Assembly: GCA_030655795.1 (NCBI GenBank)
Contig: JAUSPJ010000034.1
Location: 1-5,387 of the forward strand
Direction of reading: 5' to 3'
Origin: Fidelibacterota bacterium
GTDB taxonomy: Bacteria > Fidelibacterota > UBA2242
DNA length: 5,387 nt
In this document: positions 1-5,387 of the stretch, piece by piece
Layout of the letters: each line of letters begins with the position of its first letter
Position numbering within the stretch: position 1 is the stretch's first letter
Made by a program: the position numbers and the translations under genes
The notes under the pieces: generated by a model
The model's database searches: none
Seen by the model: the letters and a program-made list of their open reading frames with translations, nothing else
Told to the model about the DNA's origin: nothing

Positions 1-561
1 AATGCCAGTCCGCTTAAGAGTGAATACCGCCGGTATCGAATCAAAACCGTAAAGGGCATCAATGACTTTGCCATGATGCAGGAAGTTGTCCGGCGCCGCT
101 ATACCCGGCAGATTAAGGAACAAAAAACTCTCCCGGATTTAATTGTTATCGACGGTGGCAAAGGGCAACTGGCTGTTGCGCAAGTGGTTTTGGACGAATT
201 GAATCTTCATCAGATTCCGATAATTGGGCTGGCTAAAAAACTGGAAGAGATTTTTTTACCGAATCAGTCGGAACCGATTATACTGGCCAGGAACAGTATT
301 GCACTGGTTCTTTTGCAACGCATCAGGGATGAGGCTCACCGGTTTGCCATTACTTATCACCGCAATTTACGGGGAAAAAATGAGTTGGGTTCGATTCTTG
401 ATCAAATCCCCGGACTCGGTTCTGCGAAGAAGAAATCCTTATGGAATTATTTCGAGACAATTAAAAAAATGCGTTCGGCTTCGGTGGAGGAGTTGTGTCA
501 GGTGGAAGGAATCGGGCCGAAATTAGCACAAACCGTCTGGGATTTCATGCATCACGGATAA
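1..561 (+). CDS. uvrC: UvrABC excinuclease subunit C, C-terminal part (5' end outside window)
   Basis: UvrC makes the incisions on both sides of a bulky DNA lesion after UvrA and UvrB have located it (nucleotide excision repair, cytoplasm). The frame is open from base 1 and codes for 186 residues. The family is about 600 residues long, so the N-terminal GIY-YIG nuclease and the UvrB-binding region lie upstream. Visible are KSEYRRYRIKTV (residues 6-17 of the fragment), the VIDGGKGQ motif (D51, matching a catalytic Asp of the RNase H-like 5'-incision domain) and RDEAHRFA (H113, matching the catalytic His). The first catalytic Asp is outside the window. The tail has two helix-hairpin-helix DNA-binding motifs, IPGLG (136-140) and VEGIGPKLA (168-176), and ends at the usual family position, so the 3' end looks intact. 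A 104-bp gap separates it from purL. Confidence 0.96.
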   Translation, partial: NASPLKSEYRRYRIKTVKGINDFAMMQEVVRRRYTRQIKEQKTLPDLIVIDGGKGQLAVAQVVLDELNLHQIPIIGLAKKLEEIFLPNQSEPIILARNSIALVLLQRIRDEAHRFAITYHRNLRGKNELGSILDQIPGLGSAKKKSLWNYFETIKKMRSASVEELCQVEGIGPKLAQTVWDFMHHG

Positions 562-614
562 TTGCATTATTTTTCAATTTGTTGCTGTATTTATGCTAAA
601 AGATTATGAAATTA

Positions 615-641
615 GCCTGCGTTTATTGAGCACAAGTAGGC
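615..641 (+). other. Weak hairpin in the purL leader
   Basis: GCCTGC (615-620) can pair with GTAGGC (636-641) with one G-T wobble. Inside it, TTG (626-628) can pair with CAA (633-635) around an AGCA loop. No T-run follows, so this is not an intrinsic terminator of uvrC. It lies just upstream of the purL ribosome binding site (GGAG, 657-660) and could be a small leader structure, but the stem is short enough to be chance. No known purine riboswitch core was recognised in the 104-bp gap, and no convincing sigma-70 promoter was found there. Confidence 0.15.
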
Positions 642-665
642 ACTTATAAAATAGTTGGAGTTTTA

Positions 666-2906
666 ATGAATAAAATTCAGGAGCCGGAACTTACACTGGA
701 ACTGGCCATTGAACACGGTTTAAATAAAGAAGAATGGGAACGAATACTGAAAATTTTGGGCCGCATACCTAATTATACGGAGTTGGGTGTGTTTTCCGTG
801 ATGTGGAGCGAGCACTGTAGTTATAAAAATTCAATCGCTATGCTAAAAACATTGCCGCGCACCGGCAAGCGATTATTAGTTGACGCCGGTGAAGAAAATG
901 CCGGTCTCGTCGATATAGGTGATGGCCTGGCGCTTGCATTTAAAATCGAAAGCCACAATCACCCGTCGGCAATCGAACCCTTTCAGGGGGCAGCTACTGG
1001 CGTAGGAGGGATTCTGCGTGATATTTTCACAATGGGCGCCCGACCAATTGCTTCGCTGAATTCACTGCGCTTTGGACCATTGTCAATTCCCCGGAACCGG
1101 TATCTGTTCGATGAAGTAGTCAAGGGCATTGCTCATTATGGTAATTGCATGGGCGTTCCGACGGTAGCGGGTGAAGTCTATTTTGACGAATGCTATACCG
1201 GCAATCCGCTGGTGAATGCCATGACTATTGGTCTTGTGAAACACGACCGGGTCGCCAGCGCCATATCCAAGGGCAAGGGCAACACAGTTATGATTGTCGG
1301 TTCATCAACGGGTCGTGACGGCATCCACGGGGCGACATTTGCATCGGTAGAACTGAGTGAGGAATCCGAAGAAAAACGCTCATCTGTCCAGGTGGGAGAT
1401 CCGTTTACCGAGAAGCTATTACTTGAAGCAACACTTGAACTGGCTCGTAAAAATTACCTGATCGGCATTCAGGACATGGGCGCTGCCGGTATTGCCTGTT
1501 CGACCTCGGAAATGTCCGCAAAGGGGAAAAGCGGAATGGTTCTGGATCTCAGCAATGTTCCCCTGCGTGAATCGGGAATGATCCCGTATGAAATAATGCT
1601 TTCGGAATCCCAGGAACGGATGCTTGTCGTAATCCGGCGTGGATTTGAAAAAGAGGTCAAAGAAATCTTCGATAAATGGGATTTAAATTGTGTCGAAATC
1701 GGTTCCGTTACGGATACAACAAATCTTGATCTCTTCATGAACGGAAAACAGGTTGGCTCAATCCCCGCGTGGCACCTGGCCCTGGGCGGCGGCGCTCCGG
1801 TATATCAACGCGAAACGAAAGAGCCAAAATACCTGAATGAATTACATGCAATAGACCTGAAGGTAATTCCCGAACCGGAAGATTATAACGACGCTTTGCT
1901 GAAAATCATGGCATCGCACTCGATTGCCGACAAATCCTGGGTTTATCATCAGTATGATCACACTGTCCGAACAAATACCATGATTCCACCCGGCGGTTCC
2001 GCGGCTGTAATTCGGATTAAAGGTACAAATAAGGCTATAGCGACTAAAACCGATGGAAACGGACGTTATACTTATCTAAATCCCTACAGAGGTGGCGCCA
2101 TTGCCGTAGCCGAATCCGCCAGAAATGTAGTCTGTACCGGCGCAAAACCGATTGCCATAACGAATTGTTTAAACTTCGGCAATCCCTACGATCCGGAAAT
2201 CTATTTTCAGTTCAAACAGGCAATTCTTGGAATGGGCGATGCCTGCCGGACATTTAATACACCCGTAACGGGCGGAAACGTCAGCTTTTATAACGAATCA
2301 CCCGACGGCGCCATTTACCCGACACCTGTAGTCGGTATGGTCGGACTTATCGAAAACCTGGACCATGTTACAACATCCTATTTCAAGAACGATGGCGATT
2401 TTATTATGATGTTGGGAACTCTGAAGGGCGAATTGGGCGGCAGCGAATACCTGAAGGTGATACACAATACAGTGGCCGGTGATACACCGACAATTGATCT
2501 GTCTTTTGAAAAACGGGTCCACAGGGCCTGCCTGGAAGCCATTCGCAACGGAATTGTCAATTCGGCCACTGATATTTCTGACGGTGGTTTAGCGGTCGCA
2601 GTTGCGGAATCCTGCATCAATAATCCGGAAAAACCGATGGGGGCTTCAATTTTTATTTCCCGCAAACTAAGAGATGATGAAATCTTTTTCGGCGAAACTC
2701 AATCAGTAATAATTCTGTCGATTTCGGAAAACCATTTGCTTGATATGGAACGAATCGCAGCCAGGAATATTGTCCCGTGTTTTACAATCGGCCGGGTAAA
2801 AGATAACGGACGGTTAAAATTGAATGAATCAATTGATTTACCTTTAGCAGATATAAAAGCCGCTTATAAAAACGCTATCCCGGAAATCATGAAACTTACC
2901 ATATAG
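666..2906 (+). CDS. purL: Phosphoribosylformylglycinamidine synthase subunit PurL (small type)
   Basis: PurL catalyses the fourth step of de novo purine synthesis: FGAR + ATP + glutamine-derived ammonia to FGAM + ADP + Pi, in the cytoplasm. At 746 residues it is the small form, which lacks the fused glutaminase and works with separate PurQ and PurS; neither is in the window. The two repeated PurM-like halves are complete. Seen in order are SEHCSYK (48-54), the ATP/substrate-site ESHNHPS (95-101, conserved His97), GAATGVGG shortly after, DPFTEK (245-250), DMGAAGI (270-276), TDGNGRYTY in the second half (D463), GGNVSFYNE, and DISDGGLA (D636, D639). No key motif is missing. The ATG start has a GGAG site 5 bases upstream and no in-frame alternative start between it and the stop at 627. 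G+C is about 46%, like uvrC. The next gene follows after 5 bp. Confidence 0.97.
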   Translation: MNKIQEPELTLELAIEHGLNKEEWERILKILGRIPNYTELGVFSVMWSEHCSYKNSIAMLKTLPRTGKRLLVDAGEENAGLVDIGDGLALAFKIESHNHPSAIEPFQGAATGVGGILRDIFTMGARPIASLNSLRFGPLSIPRNRYLFDEVVKGIAHYGNCMGVPTVAGEVYFDECYTGNPLVNAMTIGLVKHDRVASAISKGKGNTVMIVGSSTGRDGIHGATFASVELSEESEEKRSSVQVGDPFTEKLLLEATLELARKNYLIGIQDMGAAGIACSTSEMSAKGKSGMVLDLSNVPLRESGMIPYEIMLSESQERMLVVIRRGFEKEVKEIFDKWDLNCVEIGSVTDTTNLDLFMNGKQVGSIPAWHLALGGGAPVYQRETKEPKYLNELHAIDLKVIPEPEDYNDALLKIMASHSIADKSWVYHQYDHTVRTNTMIPPGGSAAVIRIKGTNKAIATKTDGNGRYTYLNPYRGGAIAVAESARNVVCTGAKPIAITNCLNFGNPYDPEIYFQFKQAILGMGDACRTFNTPVTGGNVSFYNESPDGAIYPTPVVGMVGLIENLDHVTTSYFKNDGDFIMMLGTLKGELGGSEYLKVIHNTVAGDTPTIDLSFEKRVHRACLEAIRNGIVNSATDISDGGLAVAVAESCINNPEKPMGASIFISRKLRDDEIFFGETQSVIILSISENHLLDMERIAARNIVPCFTIGRVKDNGRLKLNESIDLPLADIKAAYKNAIPEIMKLTI

Positions 2907-2908
2907 GA
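2905..2908 (+). promoter_or_regulatory. Ribosome binding site overlapping the purL stop codon
   Basis: AGGA overlaps the purL TAG stop (2904-2906) and sits 3 bases before the ATG at 2912. The spacing is short but usable. The placement suggests translational coupling, with ribosomes finishing purL re-initiating on the amidohydrolase. It also supports the ATG at 2912 over the next in-frame ATG at 2936, which has no comparable site. Confidence 0.45.
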
Positions 2909-2911
2909 CTT

Positions 2912-4087
2912 ATGTCAAAAATACCTCCGGCACTGATGAAGGAAATTGTATCTGCACGTCAATGGCTCCACGAGCACCCCGAATTATCATATAAAGAGTT
3001 CGAAACAACCAAATTCATAAAAGATATTCTTGATATGTGGGACATTCAGTTTCATAATTTTCAAAACATAGATACAGGCGGGTATGTTGATATTGGAAAT
3101 AATTCCCGAACAATCATCGGATTCAGATCAGATATTGATGCTTTGCCAATTACCGAAAATCCCGCTCACAATATATGTTCAAAGAATAATGGTGTGATGC
3201 ATGCATGCGGGCACGATTTCCATACGGCAATTGGTCTCGGGTTATTAAAATATTTTAATGATAATCAGCAAGATTTGAATGGGGGTGGACTTCGGGTCAT
3301 TTTTCAACCAGCCGAAGAAGCAACGCCGGATGGTGCTGAATTTGTTTCCAAAGAATCTCTTTTTAAAAATATGACAGGGTTATTAGGAATTCATGTTGAC
3401 GGACGAATGAAAGTAGGACAATATTCAATAATCAAAGGTACTGCCTGCGCTTCATCAACTCGCCTGGAAATCACATTTATAGGAAAAGGCGGACATACCT
3501 CAAGACCTCACAATACTGTTGATCTCATCCGCGTAACCAGCCAATATATAGTACAGTTACCGGAGTATCTTAAAGCCTGCTTTGATTCGAGAGACAATTT
3601 TGTTTTAGTATTTGGTAAAATTGAAGGGGGGCATAGTCATAATATTATTCCTTCGGAAATTAAACTTACCGGCACTCTTAGAAATTTTGATAATCACATA
3701 TTAGATCAATTATTAAAACGAATAACTATATTTAGCGATCATTTTGCAAAACTATATGGCTTGGATATTGTGGCTTCATTCCCAAATATTACTCCAGCCG
3801 TAATTAATGATGATCGGCTTTATAATCATTTTATTGATTTCTCGAATAGGATGCAATATTACGAAAATATTCAAATTTTGAAAAAACCTTCTATGGGTGC
3901 AGATGATTTTTCCCTCTATCTGGATCAAGTGCCCGGTCTCTATTTTCAAATAGGAGCAGGAGGGACCGCTCCATCTCATAGCAGCGATTTTTTATTGAAC
4001 GACGATTTAATTGAACCGGCGCTTTCTCTTCTTGTCGATTATATTCAATATTTAAACAAACATAATTGTATTTATCCCTTCTATTAA
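2912..4087 (+). CDS. M20D-family amidohydrolase / metallopeptidase (HipO/AmaA/ILR1-like)
   Basis: A 391-residue cytoplasmic metalloenzyme of the M20D family, whose members hydrolyse N-acyl amino acids (hippurate, N-acetyl amino acids, auxin conjugates, N-acetyl-diaminopimelate). The exact substrate cannot be read from sequence. Seen in order are WLHEHPELSYKEFET (18-32), FRSDIDALPI (71-80), MHACGHDFHT (96-105), FQPAEEA (131-137), GIHVDG (159-164), the dimerisation-domain motif GKGGHTSRPH (191-200), GGHSHNIIPSE (239-249), MGADDFS (328-334) and APSHSSDF (353-360). By family knowledge Cys99, His101, Glu136, His161 and His356 are the dinuclear metal ligands and Glu135 the general base. All are present, so the enzyme should be active. 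No signal peptide or membrane segment is seen. It lies 5 bp after purL and is likely co-transcribed, yet its G+C is about 36% against about 46% for purL, suggesting separate ancestry. Succinyl-DAP desuccinylase (DapE) is less likely because the Cys-containing HACGHD motif is typical of M20D. Confidence 0.9.
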   Translation: MSKIPPALMKEIVSARQWLHEHPELSYKEFETTKFIKDILDMWDIQFHNFQNIDTGGYVDIGNNSRTIIGFRSDIDALPITENPAHNICSKNNGVMHACGHDFHTAIGLGLLKYFNDNQQDLNGGGLRVIFQPAEEATPDGAEFVSKESLFKNMTGLLGIHVDGRMKVGQYSIIKGTACASSTRLEITFIGKGGHTSRPHNTVDLIRVTSQYIVQLPEYLKACFDSRDNFVLVFGKIEGGHSHNIIPSEIKLTGTLRNFDNHILDQLLKRITIFSDHFAKLYGLDIVASFPNITPAVINDDRLYNHFIDFSNRMQYYENIQILKKPSMGADDFSLYLDQVPGLYFQIGAGGTAPSHSSDFLLNDDLIEPALSLLVDYIQYLNKHNCIYPFY

Positions 4088-4116
4088 CGATACACTTCAA
4101 TATATACTATGTAATT

Positions 4117-4143
4117 TATTAAAGAAAAACCCTTAATATTTTT
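4117..4143 (+). terminator. Weak intrinsic-terminator-like hairpin after the amidohydrolase
   Basis: TATTAA (4117-4122) pairs with TTAATA (4133-4138). After one A-C mismatch a G-C pair (4124/4131) closes an A-rich loop. Five T residues follow directly (4139-4143). The stem is almost all A-T, so it would be a weak terminator at best. Position, 30 bp after the stop at 4087, and the T-run are what support it. Confidence 0.25.
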
Positions 4144-4169
4144 GTCGGCAACCCCCATTTTTACTTCTT

Positions 4170-4197
4170 TTGTCGAGAAGATTATCTATATTATCAA
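4170..4197 (+). promoter_or_regulatory. Possible sigma-70-like promoter for the solute-binding gene
   Basis: TTGTCG (4170-4175) resembles a -35 box (4 of 6) and TATCAA (4192-4197) a -10 box (4 of 6), with 16 bases between. It would give a leader of roughly 60 bases before the ATG at 4265. The boxes are imperfect and the region is AT-rich, so chance is a real alternative. Confidence 0.2.
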
Positions 4198-4203
4198 TAG
4201 ATA
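4183..4203. repeat. 7-bp inverted repeat TATCTAT-N7-ATAGATA
   Basis: A perfect 7-bp inverted repeat with a 7-base spacer, overlapping the -10 side of the candidate promoter. A second imperfect hairpin, CTTCT (4164-4168) with AGAAG (4176-4180), lies immediately left. No T-run follows either one. A spaced dyad at this position could be an operator for a dimeric regulator; in AT-rich DNA it could also be chance. Confidence 0.3.
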
Positions 4204-4264
4204 TGGTGTAAATGTTATTGTTTCTGATAAAAAATCCTTCAACCAGCTTAATTAAATTGTTTAG

Positions 4265-5299
4265 ATGAATGAATCCCCCCAGCTAAATGTCTCGCCGCCA
4301 ATAGATGATGAAGCGAACTGGTATACTCATAATAAGTGGGTATATTTTCTATTTTCGTTAGCTATTTTTCTTTCCTTATTATTCTATCTATTTCCCTTTC
4401 AGAGTGATTGGAATGTGAGGGAAGATGTAGTAAAAGTATATTTTGCCGACAATATTACCGACGCCCACTTAGGTATCATCAAACGGTTTAATGAATTATA
4501 TCGGGGTAAAATCGAGGTGATTCCCGTGCATCTATCTGACAGTAAATTTAATACCAACGAACGTAAGGAATTGATCACCCGCACCTTACGGAGTCGGAGT
4601 AATCGTGTTGACGTATTTGCCCTGGATCAAATCTGGATGCAGCGCTTTGCTAAATGGGCGGAGCCTTTATCAGACTTTTTTACCCCAGAAGAAATAGAAA
4701 AGATCATTTCACCTGCTTTGTCAACCTGCATGTATAAAGGCAAGTTGTATGGGATTCCATTTTTCATTGATGTCGGTGTTTTATATTACCGCCAGGATTT
4801 AATCTCGCGACTACCCGGTGCGGCTGAATTAGAGAAAAAAATAAGGGAAGGAATTACTTGGAATGAACTGCTTGAAATCCGGCAAAAATATTTTTTCTTC
4901 AAGCCAATTTATCTTTTTCAGGGAGATGCTTACGAAGGATTGATATGTAACTTTTTAGAAATACTGGGCAGTTTAACACAATCTAACGAATCTATAAACC
5001 TGCTAAATCTGGATGACGAACGGATGCCAACCGCAACTCACTTCATGATTGATTTGATCTATAAACATCAGATTGTCCCCGAATCAGTGACGGAATTTAA
5101 CGAATTGGAAACCTTTCACTACGCCCTACGACACAATGTTCCCTTTTTTAGAGGGTGGCCGCCAATTCTAAAAAGTGTTTCGGTACTCCCACAAGATTCT
5201 TCGAAACTCCAATCTCTGAGGATTGCTCCCTTACCTCATTTTAGTGGTATATCGCGATACAAAAGAAGCGCAAATTTTACGCGGCAAAGAAAAACCTGA
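4265..5299 (+). CDS. Membrane-anchored extracellular solute-binding protein (family 1), C-terminally truncated; possible pseudogene
   Basis: This resembles the substrate-binding component of ABC importers for sugars and related solutes (SBP_bac_1/SBP_bac_8 type). Residues 1-24 are a polar head, and about 25-45 form one hydrophobic segment with no lipobox Cys, so it should be a signal anchor with the binding domain outside the membrane. Family-like signatures are VKVYFAD at the domain start (56-62), VDVFALDQIWM (115-125), KLYGIPFFIDVGVLYYR (160-176), FQGDAYEGLICNFLE, VPFFRGWPP and IAPLPHFSG (320-328). Homologues normally continue about 80 residues past APLPHF, through a GGW-type motif and helices; here only 16 unrelated-looking residues follow before TGA. 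The ATG is fixed by an in-frame TAG directly before it (4262-4264), and the next Met is residue 125. No Shine-Dalgarno site is visible. No permease or ATPase gene is in the window. The ligand is unknown. Confidence 0.75.
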   Translation: MNESPQLNVSPPIDDEANWYTHNKWVYFLFSLAIFLSLLFYLFPFQSDWNVREDVVKVYFADNITDAHLGIIKRFNELYRGKIEVIPVHLSDSKFNTNERKELITRTLRSRSNRVDVFALDQIWMQRFAKWAEPLSDFFTPEEIEKIISPALSTCMYKGKLYGIPFFIDVGVLYYRQDLISRLPGAAELEKKIREGITWNELLEIRQKYFFFKPIYLFQGDAYEGLICNFLEILGSLTQSNESINLLNLDDERMPTATHFMIDLIYKHQIVPESVTEFNELETFHYALRHNVPFFRGWPPILKSVSVLPQDSSKLQSLRIAPLPHFSGISRYKRSANFTRQRKT

Positions 5300-5387
5300 T
5301 GAATGTCGGTTAATGGTTCTACAATGCGAATATGAAATAGTTCATTCTCTATATTATATGGCGGATTTGGTTATCACTAAAAACTTC
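5220..5387 (+). CDS. Open frame running off the window end, overlapping the solute-binding gene in +1 frame; unrecognised
   Basis: After a stop at 5217-5219 this frame stays open for 56 codons to the window edge. Its codons look coding: about a third of those from 5253 onward begin with G, and acidic and basic residues alternate (RDTKEAQILRGKEKPDE from 5253, then a hydrophobic stretch ending MADLVITKNF). Possible starts are TTG 5223, GTG 5244 and ATG 5313; none has a clear ribosome binding site. It could be the start of the next gene, a fragment joined on by a deletion, or the frameshifted tail of the solute-binding protein. It does not show the GGW motif expected of that family's C-terminus, which argues against a simple one-base error. 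I do not recognise the product. The other two + frames contain stops in this stretch. Confidence 0.35.

Larger units (their letters stand above)
4088..4264. other. AT-rich intergenic spacer
   Basis: This 177-bp spacer lies between the amidohydrolase and the solute-binding gene. It contains no convincing reading frame or RNA gene. It holds a weak terminator-like hairpin near its left end, a duplicated 8-base word TTTTGTCG (4140-4147 and 4168-4175, 28 bp apart), and two small inverted repeats placed almost end to end (4164-4180 and 4183-4203). It is the most likely place for a transcription break and a separate promoter for the downstream gene. Confidence 0.5.

Noticed and set aside
224..526. 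Alternative + frame inside uvrC
   Set aside because: It overlaps the clear UvrC C-terminal motifs in another frame and its translation is rich in Arg and Trp without any known pattern; a shadow.
582..610. TTGCTG...TATGAA as a promoter for purL
   Set aside because: Only 3 of 6 and 4 of 6 matches; such matches are expected often in AT-rich DNA, so not listed as a feature.
1469..1738. Antisense open frame inside purL, with similar ones at 2298-2522 and 2378-2665
   Set aside because: They lie wholly opposite a well-conserved purL frame, have no ribosome binding site and show no recognisable protein motifs; shadow frames.
3776..4100. Antisense open frames across the end of the amidohydrolase
   Set aside because: They oppose the MGADDFS and metal-ligand His regions of an intact enzyme and have no support of their own.
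5220..5387. Insertion sequence or transposase explaining the broken solute-binding gene
   Set aside because: No terminal inverted repeats, target duplication or transposase motif are visible before the window ends.
1..5387. A defence system, CRISPR array, riboswitch, tRNA or other undescribed multi-gene system
   Set aside because: No regularly spaced repeats, RNA-gene folds or effector-type domains were seen; three of the genes belong to well-known families with intact motifs, and the fourth is a known family with a damaged end.

Overview
The window carries four protein-coding genes, all on the + strand. In order they are the 3' end of uvrC (nucleotide excision repair), a complete purL of the small type (purine synthesis), a complete M20D-family amidohydrolase/peptidase, and a membrane-anchored family-1 solute-binding protein whose C-terminus is cut short. 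A further reading frame opens near the end and runs off the right edge. No RNA gene, CRISPR array or recognisable insertion sequence was seen.

The organism is bacterial. A separate small PurL of about 750 residues, UvrC, Shine-Dalgarno-like sites before some genes but not all, and moderate GC would fit a Gram-negative of the FCB/Calditrichota type. This is a low-confidence impression from protein flavour, not a phylogenetic placement.

Layout: 1-561 is the UvrC C-terminus (rest of the RNase H-like nuclease domain plus the tandem helix-hairpin-helix tail). A 104-bp gap (562-665) holds a weak hairpin and the purL ribosome binding site. purL is 666-2906. Only 5 bp later the amidohydrolase begins (2912-4087), so those two are probably co-transcribed. 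The AT-rich spacer 4088-4264 has a weak terminator-like hairpin, a duplicated TTTTGTCG and two small tandem inverted repeats. The solute-binding protein starts at 4265 and stops at 5299, at a point where the family normally has roughly 80 more residues. The +1 frame is open from 5220 to the window end and has coding-like codon structure.

By hand count of sampled lines, uvrC/purL are about 46% G+C, the amidohydrolase about 36% and the solute-binding gene about 38%. The change falls at the purL stop. The left half looks like conserved housekeeping DNA and the right half like accessory or transferred DNA. The genes do not form one obvious pathway: DNA repair, purine synthesis, hydrolysis of N-acyl amino acids or peptides, and capture of an unknown solute. 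I found no convincing undescribed system. The most interesting spot is the broken or remodelled 3' end of the solute-binding gene.
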